A stretch of DNA of 64,000 bases from Megalobrama amblycephala (lineage: Eukaryota > Chordata > Actinopteri > Cypriniformes > Xenocyprididae): positions 9,191,589 to 9,255,588 of the forward strand of contig NC_063061.1 in assembly GCF_018812025.1 (NCBI RefSeq). The letters run 5' to 3'. The translations under genes and the position numbers were made by a program. Under the pieces are notes generated by a model. It was given only the letters and a program-made list of their open reading frames with translations, was not told the origin of the DNA and made no database searches. This document shows, piece by piece, positions 1-10,144 of this stretch. Each line of letters starts with the position of its first letter. Within the stretch, counting starts at the first letter, position 1.

Positions 1-10
1 AAAAGTCTTA

Positions 11-582
11 GGGTGTACTCACACTAAGCACCCCACTCCCCCGGTGGCCCGCACTCACATTGCACTTAACGTTCCGGGCCGGAGCACGCTTACGTCATGT
101 ACGATGTAATTTTTTGTATGGAAGAAAACAGGAAGAAATGCACTTTCACTAGATACTGCCTAATATATTTATCATTTATGCCCCGCAGCGATTTTCACTT
201 GCACGTATCAGAGGATTATTACGAAGGCAGCTGACATTAATGAAGGAATTTGCTGCTTTACTCACAAAATACAATTCCTGTTCATCAATAAGTTGAGACC
301 CTGACCTGCTATAATCCCAAACACACTCAAATTAATTACATGAATTGACAAGTGTACTATCAGAGTAGTAATTGCCATCATAATGATGACAGTAGCGCAC
401 ACAAAGTAGTAGCTGTTCCGTGCTCAGGCATGATTAGCGCTCTGCATGCAAACCGCGCTCGAGCCCAACCGAACCGTGCGCTGGCCCACCACTTCCAAGC
501 GGGCCAGGGATGGCTAAACGAACCACTCTTTGGGGGTCAAACGCACTCGGGCACGGTTCAGAGCGCCTATTGTGAGTACCCC
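11..582. mobile_element. Putative non-autonomous DNA transposon with degenerate TIRs
   Basis: The left end reads GGGTGTACTCACACTAAG, and the reverse complement of the right end reads GGGGTACTCACAATAGGC, so the ends form an imperfect terminal inverted repeat. The interior is GC-richer than its surroundings and has no convincing ORF. No clear target-site duplication is visible, and the left flank is cut by the window edge. Family not identified. Confidence 0.45.
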
Positions 583-946
583 CCCAAAAAATGGTTTTAA
601 GCCAGATATTTATATCTTTTGCTGTAATGTGTCAGTAGGAAATATCAGTTCACATTTCCAAACATTCATTTTGTCATTAATTGTAATAATCCAGTGAGAT
701 TTTTGTATGCACAAGGAGTCTGACAACAGCTGGTGCTCCACACTGAGATCTGATCTCACCATCATCGAATCCGTCTGTGATTACATGAAGAAACTGATGA
801 AACTGAGACAAACTAAATCCAGAAGAATTGTGGCCGTGTCTCCAAGACGCTTGAAGAAATAGCCAATATTCTAGTAATATGCGTGCTACTAGTAGAAAGA
901 CCCTAAAATAAAGTGTTACCAAAGATATAAATAACTGCCAAAAAAC

Positions 947-1003
947 TTTTTTTTTTTTTTTGGGGAGGGGGGGGGGGGGGGGGTGGGACTGGTATATATA
1001 TAT
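947..1003. repeat. Homopolymer T then G tract followed by short (TA)n
   Basis: A run of about 15 T is followed by about 20 G (one A interruption) and then a short TA run. Slippage-prone low-complexity DNA with no coding content. Confidence 0.8.
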
Positions 1004-2103
1004 CAGTGGCGACTTTTTGAACCGGGTATGCTGGGTGGTGCGTCATGTAAAAAAAGTTGGCCGATGCAGTTACGTTGAATGGGTTTATAGCTAATAAGCA
1101 AGACGCTCGCGTTCTCAGTGTTAGTTTACTCATTTGCTTGCTCATGACACATAGCAACACAGCGAAAAGTATTTCTAATATATTGGACCTTTTACTGAGA
1201 GTAGCCTATATTTACCTGTTGAGACGTAAGAGCTTTTGTGACGTTTGAGTCGACAGAGGCACGACATGCGAAAGGTGCGTTTGCAAAATATGTTGTATTT
1301 TTGTAAATCCGCAAGGTGCTGCTAGTGTCACAGAAATGACATACTTCTCCTTTAAACGGATGAGGTTTAGGACACTAAATCAGACACGATAAATAAAAAA
1401 CACCATTGCGTCAATTTAAATGTATGCCACAAGTACTTTTTAAACTAATAATTAAAAAGTATAAGATAATTAGTATTAACAGCCTATTATAAATAAAAAA
1501 TAAAATGTAATTATAATAAATATAAGTAGGCTAAATAAAAATATCAATATTCTTTAAAAAATAAGTTGAAATTGTACAAACTGATGACTTTTAACAAACG
1601 CACAGACTATCGATTAACATTCTCTGATAGGCCTAGTTACAGTAGGACTATTTTAAACAAGTTTTGACAAATTTTCATTAAAAAATCCTTTTAGTTGTGA
1701 CAATGTGATTTTCGGTGATCGAGATCTGACAGCAGCTCATTTTTTTCTATTGGGCGAGCGATCTGCTCACAGATTATCCTGCCCATGAAAACTCCCATAG
1801 ACCAGCAAACCAGTGAGAACGCGGGGCGATGATGACGTTCCATGACAAAAGCGCGAAGGCGCAAAAGCTGCTGGAAGTTACCCGGAAGTCTCCATTACTG
1901 GCAGATTTAAAGAAAATTACTGTCGCTTGGCAAATAAATAAATTACGGACAGTTACATACACATTACCAATCCTGTGGGCTTTATGGTACACCTCAAACA
2001 AGGGATTTAATAGTACAGTAATTTATAATGTTAATATTTGTTGCAGAGTCCATGAATGGCTTGGGTATGCAGAGCATTCGCAGCTTATATGGACCGAATG
2101 CCA

Positions 2104-2104
<1 letters not shown>

Positions 2105-2183
<79 letters not shown>

Positions 2184-2192
2184 TATATATTT
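2105..2192. repeat. (AT)n microsatellite
   Basis: About 35 uninterrupted AT units, then a short imperfect AT/A-rich tail. Apparent ORFs here on both strands are translations of the dinucleotide (Ile-Tyr repeats) and are not genes. Confidence 0.95.
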
Positions 2193-2379
2193 ACTTTGAC
2201 ACATTCTTCATAAATAAAACAACAATCATCAGCAGCCAATTCTCCACACCACAAACTGACAAACTCTCCCCTCCTTCTCTTCATTCTCGGAGGCAGAATT
2301 CTCCAAACTCACCCTTTCCAATCACCCTACTAACTGCCCCCTTGATCCTATCTTATCTCATTCAAGACATTTCTTCTTC

Positions 2380-2866
2380 AGTTTTACCTCCACTCCTGGA
2401 CAACAACGAGTCTGGCTTCATAAGTGGCCATTCAACCGAGACTGCCTTGCTCTTGGTTATTGTAGCTCTGAGACTGGCAAGAGCAGCTTACAAATCATCA
2501 TACTCATCTTGCTGAGTACTGCACAGTTAACCACCAGATCCTCCTGTCAACTCTCATGATAATGGGCATCTCAGGAACTGCACTCCAGTGGTGGGTGTCT
2601 TGGAAGGGTGAGGTGTCTAAGTTGCAACATCTAGCTACTGGGGTGCCTCAGGGCTCAGTGCTTGGACCACATTGGACCAGCTCAATCTACATGACACATC
2701 ACTAGGATCTGTCATTCAGAAACATTTTTCCTATCGCTGCTATGCTGATGAAACTCTAGATGATCCAGGAGTTGCTTGCATCTCAGCCTGCCTGACAGAC
2801 ATTTTGGACTGGATGAAGGACCACCACCTTCGACTCAACCTTGCAAAGACAGAACTGCTTGGATAG
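2380..2866 (+). pseudogene. Decayed reverse-transcriptase fragment of an L2/CR1-type LINE
   Basis: Scattered, frame-shifted peptides follow the order of the fish L2-type LINE reverse transcriptase. A finger/palm GHSTETALL-like stretch comes first, then TGVPQGSVLGP, then a CYAD segment corresponding to the YADD catalytic box, then a thumb stretch ending LNLAKTELL. Internal deletions and stops between these blocks mean it cannot be active. The 5' part (endonuclease) and the 3' tail are missing. Family assignment comes from recognising the motif order; an RT phylogeny would settle the clade. Confidence 0.75.
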
Positions 2867-3120
2867 AAGTGTCTGATAAATGATTAAATGTCATTTTTTT
2901 CTTTCTGACAAATCTGCAGTTTCTGTGACAGATGCACCTGCCATTCAGATTGTTTTTCAAAACAGGGTATTTTTGTCCTGATATGTGTCATTTCTGTTCT
3001 TATAGTTTCTGTAAGGTAAGGGAGAGCAGTTCCACGTCAGTTACATGTCAAACTGGGTAACAGCTGGATTAAAATTGCTGTATTTGAATGTATATGAATG
3101 TAGATTCCAGTGCAGCCATC

Positions 3121-3265
3121 TTTAAAGGAAGAGATCACCTAAAGATTGAGTCGTCATTTACTCAGGCTCATGTCATCCCAAACCTTTCTTTCTTCACTGG
3201 GACACAAACATTTTAAAAATCTTTTTTTGTCCATACAGTGAGAGTTAATGTCAAACAATTCCATT
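3121..3265. mobile_element. Degraded fragment of a TTAA-flanked cyprinid MITE (Angel-like)
   Basis: The stretch from AAAGGAAGAGATCACCTAA to the 'TCATTTACTCA... CATGTCATCCCAAACC' segment is a diverged version of the left end of the MITE family found intact at 36,230, 53,445 and 62,488. No right end is found. Confidence 0.5.
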
Positions 3266-3435
3266 GAAAGTCCAAACAACCCTATTGATGGGCACAGATA
3301 TTTTCTGTTAAGTAGTTTTGCATTATCTTTCTTTTATTATTTCTTAGGGGGGAAAAAAAGAATTAACAAAACTGCTTCGCTTTTTATTTTTTTCTACAAA
3401 ATCAAATTCATGTGGTGTGACCAATATGTAAGACA

Positions 3436-3918
3436 CACTCTAAAAAATGGTGCTATATAGTACTAAAAGTGGTTCTTTGGCTCCTAATCATATAGGGGAA
3501 CCACTTTAAGTGCTGTATAGCACCAAACCTAGGTGCTTCAGTGGTTCTTCAGCGGTTTTTCACTGGTTCTTTGGGATGACTGAGATGCTATATAGCACCA
3601 CTACCATATACAGAACCTGTTAAGCCCCTGTATGGTTCTTCAGCGGTTCTTCACTGGTTCTTTGGGTTGATTAAGGTGCTATATAGCACCACTGCTGTAC
3701 AAAGAATCTGTTAAGCCCCTTAAAGGGTCTTTATGAGCCAAAGAACCACTGTTGGTGCTGTTTAGCACCATTTTTGTTGAAGAAATATGGCACCTCTTAC
3801 GAAAAGACCTTCAAAGATATGTTGCTACATAGCACCAAAAGTGGTTCCCCATATGATTACGAGCCAAGAACCACTTCTAGTGCTATGTAGCACTTTTTTT
3901 TTTTTTTTTTTTAGAGTG
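3436..3918. mobile_element. MITE with CACTCTAAAAA termini and internal repeats
   Basis: The left end is CACTCTAAAAAATGGTGCTA, and the right end is the reverse complement (TAGCACT, T-run, AGAGTG). The interior repeats variants of GGTTCTTCAGCGGTT and GCTATATAGCACC several times on both strands, so the element can fold on itself. No ORF. Confidence 0.75.
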
Positions 3919-4052
3919 CACATAAAACAGGAAATTATATAATTATATGACATTGGCACATGATTAAAGCTGAATGATTTAAGGAATAAATTTAGGTGAT
4001 TTATTCCTTAAAAAACAAATTTTTACTGTTTAATGTCTTAGTGTAAGTTTGA

Positions 4053-4070
4053 GAACTTTTTGTGCAATGG

Positions 4071-4120
<50 letters not shown>

Positions 4121-4138
4121 CCATTGCACAAAAAGTTC
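4053..4138. repeat. Perfect 86-bp palindrome centred on (AT)n
   Basis: The left arm GAACTTTTTGTGCAATGG is mirrored exactly by CCATTGCACAAAAAGTTC on the right. The alternating TA core between them is self-complementary, so the whole 86 bp is one spacer-free perfect palindrome. Confidence 0.93.
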
Positions 4139-4974
4139 TGGCACACAAACTGTACTCTCACAGCACAGACAAGCGTTCCAGCATTCTGTCATATTTTCTC
4201 TGTCTGTTCCTTTTCTTCTGACTGTCTCTCTCTCTCTCTCGACCGCTGAGCTTTCTGTACCAGTGGCAGCTTGATTTTCCACAATCCGACAAGTCCTCCA
4301 CTGCAAAAGCAAAAGATTTCCCCAAGTGTCTGTGACAGACTAAGCCAATTGTCTCAGTGTGTGGCCTGTGTCAAATCACTCCGAATTCCAGCTCTGTCGC
4401 AGCTGGATGCGGCCAATTCGTGTCTTTATTTCTCCCTCTCGCAGGTAATCTCTCGCTATTTAAACTTGCCGTTAAGATTTAACTGACAGTTTTGCTCCTT
4501 CGCAATGTGCATGGCAGCGAGAGAGTAGTGTTAAAGTTTTAGCTTAGGTAAGCTTATGCTGTAGGCTTCAGGATCTTAGAGTTTTTCCTGACACATGGTG
4601 GCTTTGGATTGTTTGCTGAGGGTTTGTGAGGCACTATTCTGTTCTTTTTAAAACTTCTTTTGCAAGATTTGTATTGTGTAAAGTACTATACAAATACATT
4701 TGCACCGAATTACTTCGCCGTTGTCATGACATTTGGCACGTCTTGTTTTCAACTGTGAATTATGTGAATCAACATTTGCGACTCTGTTCCAAAATCTAGT
4801 GAGCTGGCTACATAGACAGCAGCTAAAAAGCATCATAGGCATGCTTCCAACATGACGGCTGTATAATTATGCTGCATTCTACGGGACGTTTACACAACCC
4901 CGTTTTCAACTAAAAATGGCAAACTTTTTATGCGGGCCTACTTGATTTTTTTAATAAAGACTCACAAAGTTGTC

Positions 4975-5240
4975 AGAAGGTTGGTGAGGGTGATGTTGAA
5001 GTCATGCGACTGTTGTTTGTAGTTTGTTTATAGCCTAAGGTTAGCTTTTTATTTCTGGCGATTGTATTTAGGCTTCAAAATTCAGATGTGAGAATTATAT
5101 TGATGGACAAAATGTGTAAGTATCATAAATGTTCAACATGAGCTTATTTTTTGAAAAATCATATTGGGATTTGTCGAGAGAACCAGTGTGATGCTAACCT
5201 CCCTTCTGCCGAGGGATAGTAAATTGTCTATTTAATGCGC
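4975..5240. repeat. Diverged copy of the 58.5-59.4 kb repeat family
   Basis: Shares ordered blocks with 59,090-59,345: TTTATAGCCTA, TTAGCTTTTTAT, ATTTAGGCTTCAAAA, GTGTAAGT and GCTTATTTTTTG. The LTR element at 5,281 sits just downstream of this older repeat. Confidence 0.5.
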
Positions 5241-5280
5241 ATTTCATAATCTCACCGGAAGTAGTAGGTCATCTTTTAGC

Positions 5281-5561
5281 TGTTACATGTACTGGTAGAG
5301 AGAGATGAGGCAGATGCGGATTTCCACAATCATAAACACTCTTTAATAAACAACGGCAGGGAATCACCAAACATACACTTAACATAAACAGAGAACGGAC
5401 AAGGAGTGCAGGGAGTGAGTGCATTATAAAGGGAGTGCAGATGATAGAGTCCAGGTGCAGGTGATCAGTGATGATGAGGAGCTGACGAGGGAAGTGAGTG
5501 CAGGTGACGAAACAGGAGGATACTGGGAAATGGAGTCCAGGAAGACAAGGGATCTGTAACA
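5281..5561 (-). repeat. 3' LTR of the minus-strand LTR element
   Basis: Aligns end to end with 7,406-7,684, apart from an extra GA and a few changes near the outer edge. It contains AATAAA in the plus sense and ends in GATCTGTAACA, the TG...CA terminal form. Confidence 0.9.
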
Positions 5562-5701
5562 GTACTCCCCCCTCCCGGTAGGCGCGACCTCGCGCCGTAG
5601 ATGGAGACACCGGGAGGGGGGGCGGGCGCCCTGGAGACCTCATGCAGGTGCAGGGAGAGGAGCGGACAGGAACAGAGGTCTCCAGGGCGGATCCATGAAC
5701 C

Positions 5702-5940
5702 ATGGCGGGTCTGGAGCCGTGGGCAGCCATGGCGGGTCTGGAGCCGCGGGCAGCCATGGCGGGTCTGGTGCAGCGGGCTGCCATGGCGGGTCTGGTGCAG
5801 CGGGCTGCCATGGCGGGTCTGGTGCAGCGGGCTGCCATGGCGGGTCTGGTGCAGCGGGCTGCCATGGCGGGTCTGGTGCAGCGGGCTGCCATGGAGGGTC
5901 AGGTGCAGCGGGCTGCCATGGAGGGTCAGGTGCCCTGGTG
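5702..5940. repeat. 27-bp minisatellite, about 9 copies
   Basis: The unit begins ATGGCGGGTCTGGTGCAGCG. It occurs about nine times with graded variants at both ends (first copies GAGCCG, last copies ATGGAGGGTCAGG). 27 is a multiple of 3, so several frames stay open on both strands and give 9-residue repeats. The minus strand is the element's sense strand. Confidence 0.9.
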
Positions 5941-6032
5941 GGCTCTGGCGCTTCAGAACCCCCGCCCAGGAGTTCCCCACCCACAGGTACCGGAACGGGT
6001 ACTAGGCCCCCCCCAAAAAATACATGGGGAAT

Positions 6033-7358
6033 TTAAGGAGATTCTTTAAAAGTCTGAGGAAGGGATTGTTTCTGTGGGCAGGAGTGGGCCTTAGGGCGGT
6101 GGAGCATGGAGCTGAGGGCTCGACGGCGGCTGGAGCTGAGGGCTCGGCGGCGGCTGGAGCTGAGGGCTCGGCGGCGGCTGGAGCTGAGGGCTCGGCGGCG
6201 GCTGGAGCTGAGGGCTCGGCGGCGGCGGCGGCTGGCGGCGGCGGCTGGAGCTGAGGGCTCGGCGGCGGCGGCGGCGGCTGGAGCTGAGGGCTTGGCGAGG
6301 GTTGGAGCCGCTTGCTCGGAGAGGGTTGGAGCCGCTTGCTCGGCGGAGACTGGCGCCGCTTGCTCGGCGGAGACTGGCGCCGCTTGCTCGGCGGAGACTG
6401 GCGCCGCTTGCTCGGCGGAGACTGGCGCCGCTTGCTCGGCGGAGACTGGCGCCGCTTGCTCGGCGGAGACTGGCGCCGCTTGCTCGGCGGAGACTGGCGC
6501 CGCTTGCTCGGCGGAGACTGGCGCCGCTTGCTCGGCGGAGACTGGCGCCGCTTGCTCGGCGGAGACTGGCGCCGCTTGCTCGGCGGAGACTGGCGCCGCT
6601 TGCTCGGCGGAGACTGGCGCCGCTTGCTCGGCGGAGACTGGCGCCGCTTGCTCGGCGGAGACTGGCGCCGCTTGCTCGGCGGAGACTGGCGCCGCTTGCT
6701 CGGCGGAGACTGGCGCCGCTTGCTCGGCGGAGACTGGCGCCGCTTGCTCGGCGGAGACTGGAGAACTTGGTTCTGTCCAAAAGTCTATCAGCCAAGCAGC
6801 ATCATTAGACGGCTCGTGACAGGCTGAAACGCGCTCTGAGAGGGCTGGAGTGTGCTCGGAGAGGGCTGGAGCGTGCTCGGAGAGGGCTGGAGCCGCTTTC
6901 TTCTTCCTCCTCCGCTTTCTGGGCCCAGCAGAGGAGTGTGGGTCCAGCATAGAACAGGCAGGAAGTTCGCTGGAGGGGTATGCGGAGGAAGACGGTGGCT
7001 GACTGACTGGCCCGGCCAACCATGTTTCTGGATGGACTAGAGACAGACACCCATCCTGAACCCAATCAACTACGAATTTGGAGTCATTTAACCATAAAAT
7101 GGAATTTATAGTTTCGCTTAAGGAGAATCGGTAATCGGGTTCACCAAAACGGATGGTGTCATCATCTAGTCCATCCAGAAACAGAGAGATCAAACATGCT
7201 TCAGGCCAGTCAGACAAGGAAGCAAGCTCAACGAACTCCTCCACATACCTTTCCAGCGAACGACCCACCTGTAGGAGCCCGATGAGCCGATCGCCAGCTG
7301 ACAGAGTTGTGGGAGGCAGTGGAGGAGTAGGAGCCAGGTAGCTGGGGAAAGTCTCCAT
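6033..7358 (-). CDS. Gag-like protein of the non-autonomous LTR element
   Basis: An open frame of about 441 codons starts at the Met at 7,356-7,358; the upstream open extension runs into the LTR and is unlikely to be translated as protein. The N-terminal part contains a capsid-like segment (SLERYVEEFVELASLSDW, then CLISLFLDGLDDDTIRFGEP) resembling retrotransposon Gag helices. A basic RKRRRKKK stretch follows at 6,900-6,930, then about 18 copies of an 8-residue APVSAEQA-type repeat, then Ala/Ser/Arg-rich repeats. There is no zinc knuckle, protease or polymerase. Gag similarity is inferred by eye from its helix pattern and its place after the 5' LTR. It may be a packaging-competent Gag or only a relic kept open by the 3n-length repeats. 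Confidence 0.65.
   Translation of the reverse strand: METFPSYLAPTPPLPPTTLSAGDRLIGLLQVGRSLERYVEEFVELASLSDWPEACLISLFLDGLDDDTIRFGEPDYRFSLSETINSILWLNDSKFVVDWVQDGCLSLVHPETWLAGPVSQPPSSSAYPSSELPACSMLDPHSSAGPRKRRRKKKAAPALSEHAPALSEHTPALSERVSACHEPSNDAAWLIDFWTEPSSPVSAEQAAPVSAEQAAPVSAEQAAPVSAEQAAPVSAEQAAPVSAEQAAPVSAEQAAPVSAEQAAPVSAEQAAPVSAEQAAPVSAEQAAPVSAEQAAPVSAEQAAPVSAEQAAPVSAEQAAPVSAEQAAPVSAEQAAPVSAEQAAPTLSEQAAPTLAKPSAPAAAAAAEPSAPAAAASRRRRRALSSSRRRALSSSRRRALSSSRRRALSSSRRRALSSMLHRPKAHSCPQKQSLPQTFKESP
6106..6300. repeat. GC-rich 24-bp minisatellite (GGAGCTGAGGGCTCGGCGGC type)
   Basis: Repeats of GGAGCTGAGGGCTCGGCGGC plus spacer in 24-bp units, expanding into GGC triplet runs. It lies within the 3' part of the gag-like frame and encodes Ala/Ser/Arg-rich tracts. 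Confidence 0.85.
6328..6762. repeat. 24-bp minisatellite, about 18 nearly identical copies
   Basis: The unit GCTTGCTCGGCGGAGACTGG plus CGCC is repeated about 18 times with almost no divergence. On the minus strand it encodes an 8-residue repeat in frame with the gag-like domain. The homogeneity implies recent expansion or ongoing gene conversion. Confidence 0.93.
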
Positions 7359-7405
7359 GTCTTTCCTTTGTGGAAAATCCCGTTGCTTTATAAGGTCCGT
7401 TCTTC

Positions 7406-7684
7406 TGTTAAGGTTGCTGGTAGAGAGATGAGGCAGATGCGGATTTCCACAATCATAAACACTCTTTAATAAACAACGGCAGGGAATCACCAAACATACA
7501 CTTAACATAAACAGAGAACGGACAAGGAGTGCAGGGAGTGAGTGCATTATAAAGGGAGTGCAGATGATAGAGTCCAGGTGCAGGTGATCAGTGATGATGA
7601 GGAGCTGACAAGGGAAGTGAGTGCAGGTGACGAAACAGGAGGATACTGGGAAATGGAGTCCAGGAAGACAAGGGATCTGTAACA
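7406..7684 (-). repeat. 5' LTR of the minus-strand LTR element
   Basis: Direct repeat of 5,281-5,561. It abuts the right-hand TTAGC target duplication. On the minus strand it starts TGTTACAGATCCC and would hold the element's promoter. Confidence 0.9.
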
Positions 7685-8525
7685 TTAGCCTACTGTTTTA
7701 TGAATTATGTGAATTTGGACATACATACATTTTCACATACTGTTTTTCGTCTACTATAATAGTTCTATTTGTACAATGTTGAAATTTCACTTATGAGTCT
7801 TGGTGGGTTATTAAATGCATTAGTCCATGTGTCCACCAAAACATTTTTTCCTATTGTTTTCAATGCAAGCACCACATATTTAAAAAACGGCAGCAGTGTG
7901 ACGAGGTTAACTGACTGGTTTATTCCTGCATATACCCCCTGTTTAGTTCAGTCTCTTGTTGGTTCTTGTTATCACACTAACTATTCTGTTTTTCTGTCTG
8001 TTTGCATTTACTCCAGAGTGTTTAGATTTATTATTAAAGACTAATTATTGGAATTTAATCTTCTTCTTTGTGTGATTGAACCACAATGTAACAGAAGAAC
8101 CGACCTAAAGAATGGATTTACTGGCTGTCCACCTGCTCTATAGAGTAGGAAGATTGCTCCCCTGAGGACCATACAAAAGAGTTCTTAGATCTGGCTTACA
8201 TAACAACTATTGCCTTGCATGTTTTATTACATGGGTCTTAACAGCACTACCAAGGACAAATGGTCCAAGTATGGCCCTCGAGGGAGCTTTGCCGTGTACA
8301 TGGGTGCTAATGCAGTGTGACTCAGTTCACCGCCTGCCCTGTTGAAGAGGACATCACCAGCCCCACTCCTGACCCAGAGCCCAGCCAGACTTCAGTCACA
8401 CCCATCACAGACCAATAGCCTGAGCCCACTGCAAACTGGGAGAACGAGCCCTCAAAGAAGACAGTGCCGCATCTGAATACTGAGGGCTACCTTCGGAGCC
8501 CGAGCCCCACAGAGAGTCTGACCAG

Positions 8526-9031
8526 GTGTGTGAGCTGGCAACATTGTCTTGTGAGGAGGGTATTTTAGTGGAGATTGAGGGCATGGAATGGAGCCCTGCC
8601 CACACTCCAATCACTGAAAGTGAGCTGCAGCTGGCCTCTGTGGAATATTATGAGGAAGTGGAAGAGGATATGTTCCTGAGTCTCGGCTCTTTGGCTCTGC
8701 CTGGGTCTCCACCTCCATCAGCTACATCTCAGGCTGTCGTCCCCCTGGCTCAACCTACCAAGTCTCCACAATGGCTCTTCTCTCCGTTGACTCTGCCGAG
8801 GGCCTTTGCACTTAGTGTGTTCTGGATCCCTGCCTGGCACCTCCTGCTCACTTCTCCTCTTGGGCTCTTCTCACCGTCATCACTGCCCTGGTTTCTCCTG
8901 CCGTCATTTCCTTTGCGTTACCCTTTGTCAACCCCTTGTCCTCCTCCAAAACCCCCTCCCTCCCTCCCTTCCTCCAAAGTTGGACATTTAGTTACGGAGC
9001 AAGGATGCACCTTCCAGGAGGGGGAGACTAC
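8526..9031 (+). pseudogene. Remnant of a gag-like frame in the second LTR element
   Basis: An open stretch with an acidic N-terminal half (GMEWSPAHTP, SVEYYEEVEEDM) and a proline/serine-rich C-terminal half ends near the polypurine tract. Upstream stops and the absence of the capsid-like block present in the element at 5,281 suggest a broken gene. The reading frame runs into the LTR. I do not recognise a known domain. Confidence 0.45.
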
Positions 9032-9217
9032 TGTCATGGTTATGTTCTGTTTTGGCTTAGTTTTGTGTTCCCAGCTCATTTGTTTATTTCCTGTCTTCCT
9101 TAGTTGACCTAGTTTCCTAGTGTGTGCCTATCTGTTACCATAGTAAACTATTGTGTGTCCACCTGCCCATTGTTACTCGTTTAGTCCTTGTTTAGTCCTG
9201 TCCTGTTTAGTTCAGTC

Positions 9218-9695
9218 AAAGACTATAGAATAACACAAGACGTGTCACTCGTGTTGTTTTGATTGGGAGAAAGTGCAACGCGGAATATGGCGGAATAAGT
9301 CCTGCCTTCTAAATAAGAGCCAATCACCGATCTGTAAAGTCATCGCATCACTGCAGCTGCCGTTAGAAGCTCCGGTTCCTATAGAAACAGTCAGACGCAC
9401 GCCTCCGAAATGAGACACAAATGCATTTAGGACTGCGCATGTGCATTAGATTGATCCAGCCTTAAAAATGCAGTTTTTTCTCATGATTCGAGAGTTAAGA
9501 AACAAAATTTATGAGACATTTGTTGTCAGATTTCATTGGTGATTTCAAATATGAAATTTAATCGAAAGCTTGGCAGAACAGCTTTGGAGAATTTGATGTT
9601 TCCCCATTCAAAGAGATAGGAGCTGCACTTGAATGCCCGAGAGGCGTTTTCAAAGATGGCCGCCGAGTGAAATGACTTGTCTTAAAGGGACTTTG
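9218..9695. mobile_element. hAT-type MITE with 8-bp TSD, inserted in an LTR
   Basis: GTTCAGTC is duplicated at 9,210-9,217 and 9,696-9,703. Termini are partly inverted (AAAGACTATAG at left; the reverse complement of the right end reads CAAAGTCCCTTTAAGACAAG). No ORF of note. Removing it restores LTR continuity with the copy at 7,938. Confidence 0.75.
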
Positions 9696-9790
9696 GTTCA
9701 GTCTCTTGTTCAGTCTTCTTATTAACACTAAGTGTGGTTTTATGTTTTTCTGCCTGTTTTGCATTTAGTGTTTTAATTTATTATTTAAAG

Positions 9791-10060
9791 TCCCCCTGTA
9801 GTCAATAATTTTATCCCTTAAAACTAATTTTGAATCACTAAAATTACATAAGTAAAAGTTTTTTTTTCTGTGAAAAAAATTTCTTCATACCTTAAAATAG
9901 ATTGAATGTAACTCTACACCCTTGCCTTATTTAATATATCCAGATCAATGAATATGCAAATCATCCCCGCCCCCACTACCTCACACCATCTCAGTGATCC
10001 ACTCTGTCTACTTACTGAGGTACATGCTACACAGTGGTCTCACTCTTTCAGTAAGATTTT
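9791..10060. repeat. Fragment of a dispersed repeat also present at 55,760-56,410
   Basis: Begins TCCCCCTGTAGTCAATAATT. The same sequence occurs inverted at about 56,375-56,405 (AATTATTGACTACAGGAGGA). It continues to a 'GAATATGCAAATCATCCCCGCC' type segment that the 55.8-kb copy also carries in diverged form. Confidence 0.6.
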
Positions 10061-10144
10061 TAAAACATTCCATTTCAAATTAAAGCTGTTATTTACTAAT
10101 TATTTACTTTATTTTCATTAAATGATCCTAAAAAAGCATCATGG

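Larger units (their letters stand above)
5281..7684 (-). mobile_element. Complete non-autonomous LTR retrotransposon with 5-bp TSD
   Basis: Two near-identical 280-bp direct repeats (5,281-5,561 and 7,406-7,684) bound the element, and TTAGC is duplicated at 5,276-5,280 and 7,685-7,689. Read on the minus strand, the LTR starts TGTTACAGATCC, and a purine-rich tract (GGGAGGGGGGAG) lies just before the 3' LTR, as expected for plus-strand priming. The 1.84-kb interior has no protease, reverse transcriptase or integrase. It carries a gag-like domain followed by long minisatellites. It must have been mobilised by enzymes supplied from another element. The LTRs differ by a 2-bp indel and a few changes, so insertion is fairly recent. 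Confidence 0.92.
7938..9790 (+). mobile_element. Decayed gag-only LTR retroelement related to the one at 5,281
   Basis: A truncated 5' LTR (7,938-8,093, ending AATGTAACA) is followed by an interior that opens with a CAGAAGAACCGACCTAAAG-like stretch, matching the leader of the element at 5,281 read on its own strand. A purine tract (9,017-9,027) precedes a 3' LTR that starts TGTCATGGTTATG at 9,032. The shared LTR blocks are CCTGTTTAGTTCAGTC, TTTTTCTG(T/C)CTGTTT and TTTATTATT(T)AAAG. The 3' LTR is split by a hAT MITE and its last ~50 bp are missing. Both ends are eroded, so no target duplication can be shown. Confidence 0.7.

Noticed and set aside
2028..2284. Small proteins rich in Tyr-Ile on both strands (also at 4,049, 10,227 and 34,081)
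   Set aside because: Pure translations of TA microsatellites.
5269..5984. Additional minus-strand proteins with MAARCTRPA / PDPPWQPAA repeats
   Set aside because: Alternative frames of the 27-bp minisatellite running into the 3' LTR. No frame is clearly better, so no separate CDS is called.
6328..6762. CRISPR-like regular array
   Set aside because: Units abut directly with no unique spacers, and the context is a vertebrate LTR element.
6106..6827. Long + strand ORFs made of short repeats (e.g. LAPLARRR and ETGAACSA repeats), resembling antifreeze- or collagen-like genes
   Set aside because: They are antisense translations of 24-bp minisatellites whose unit length keeps all frames open. The LTR element's coding strand is minus.
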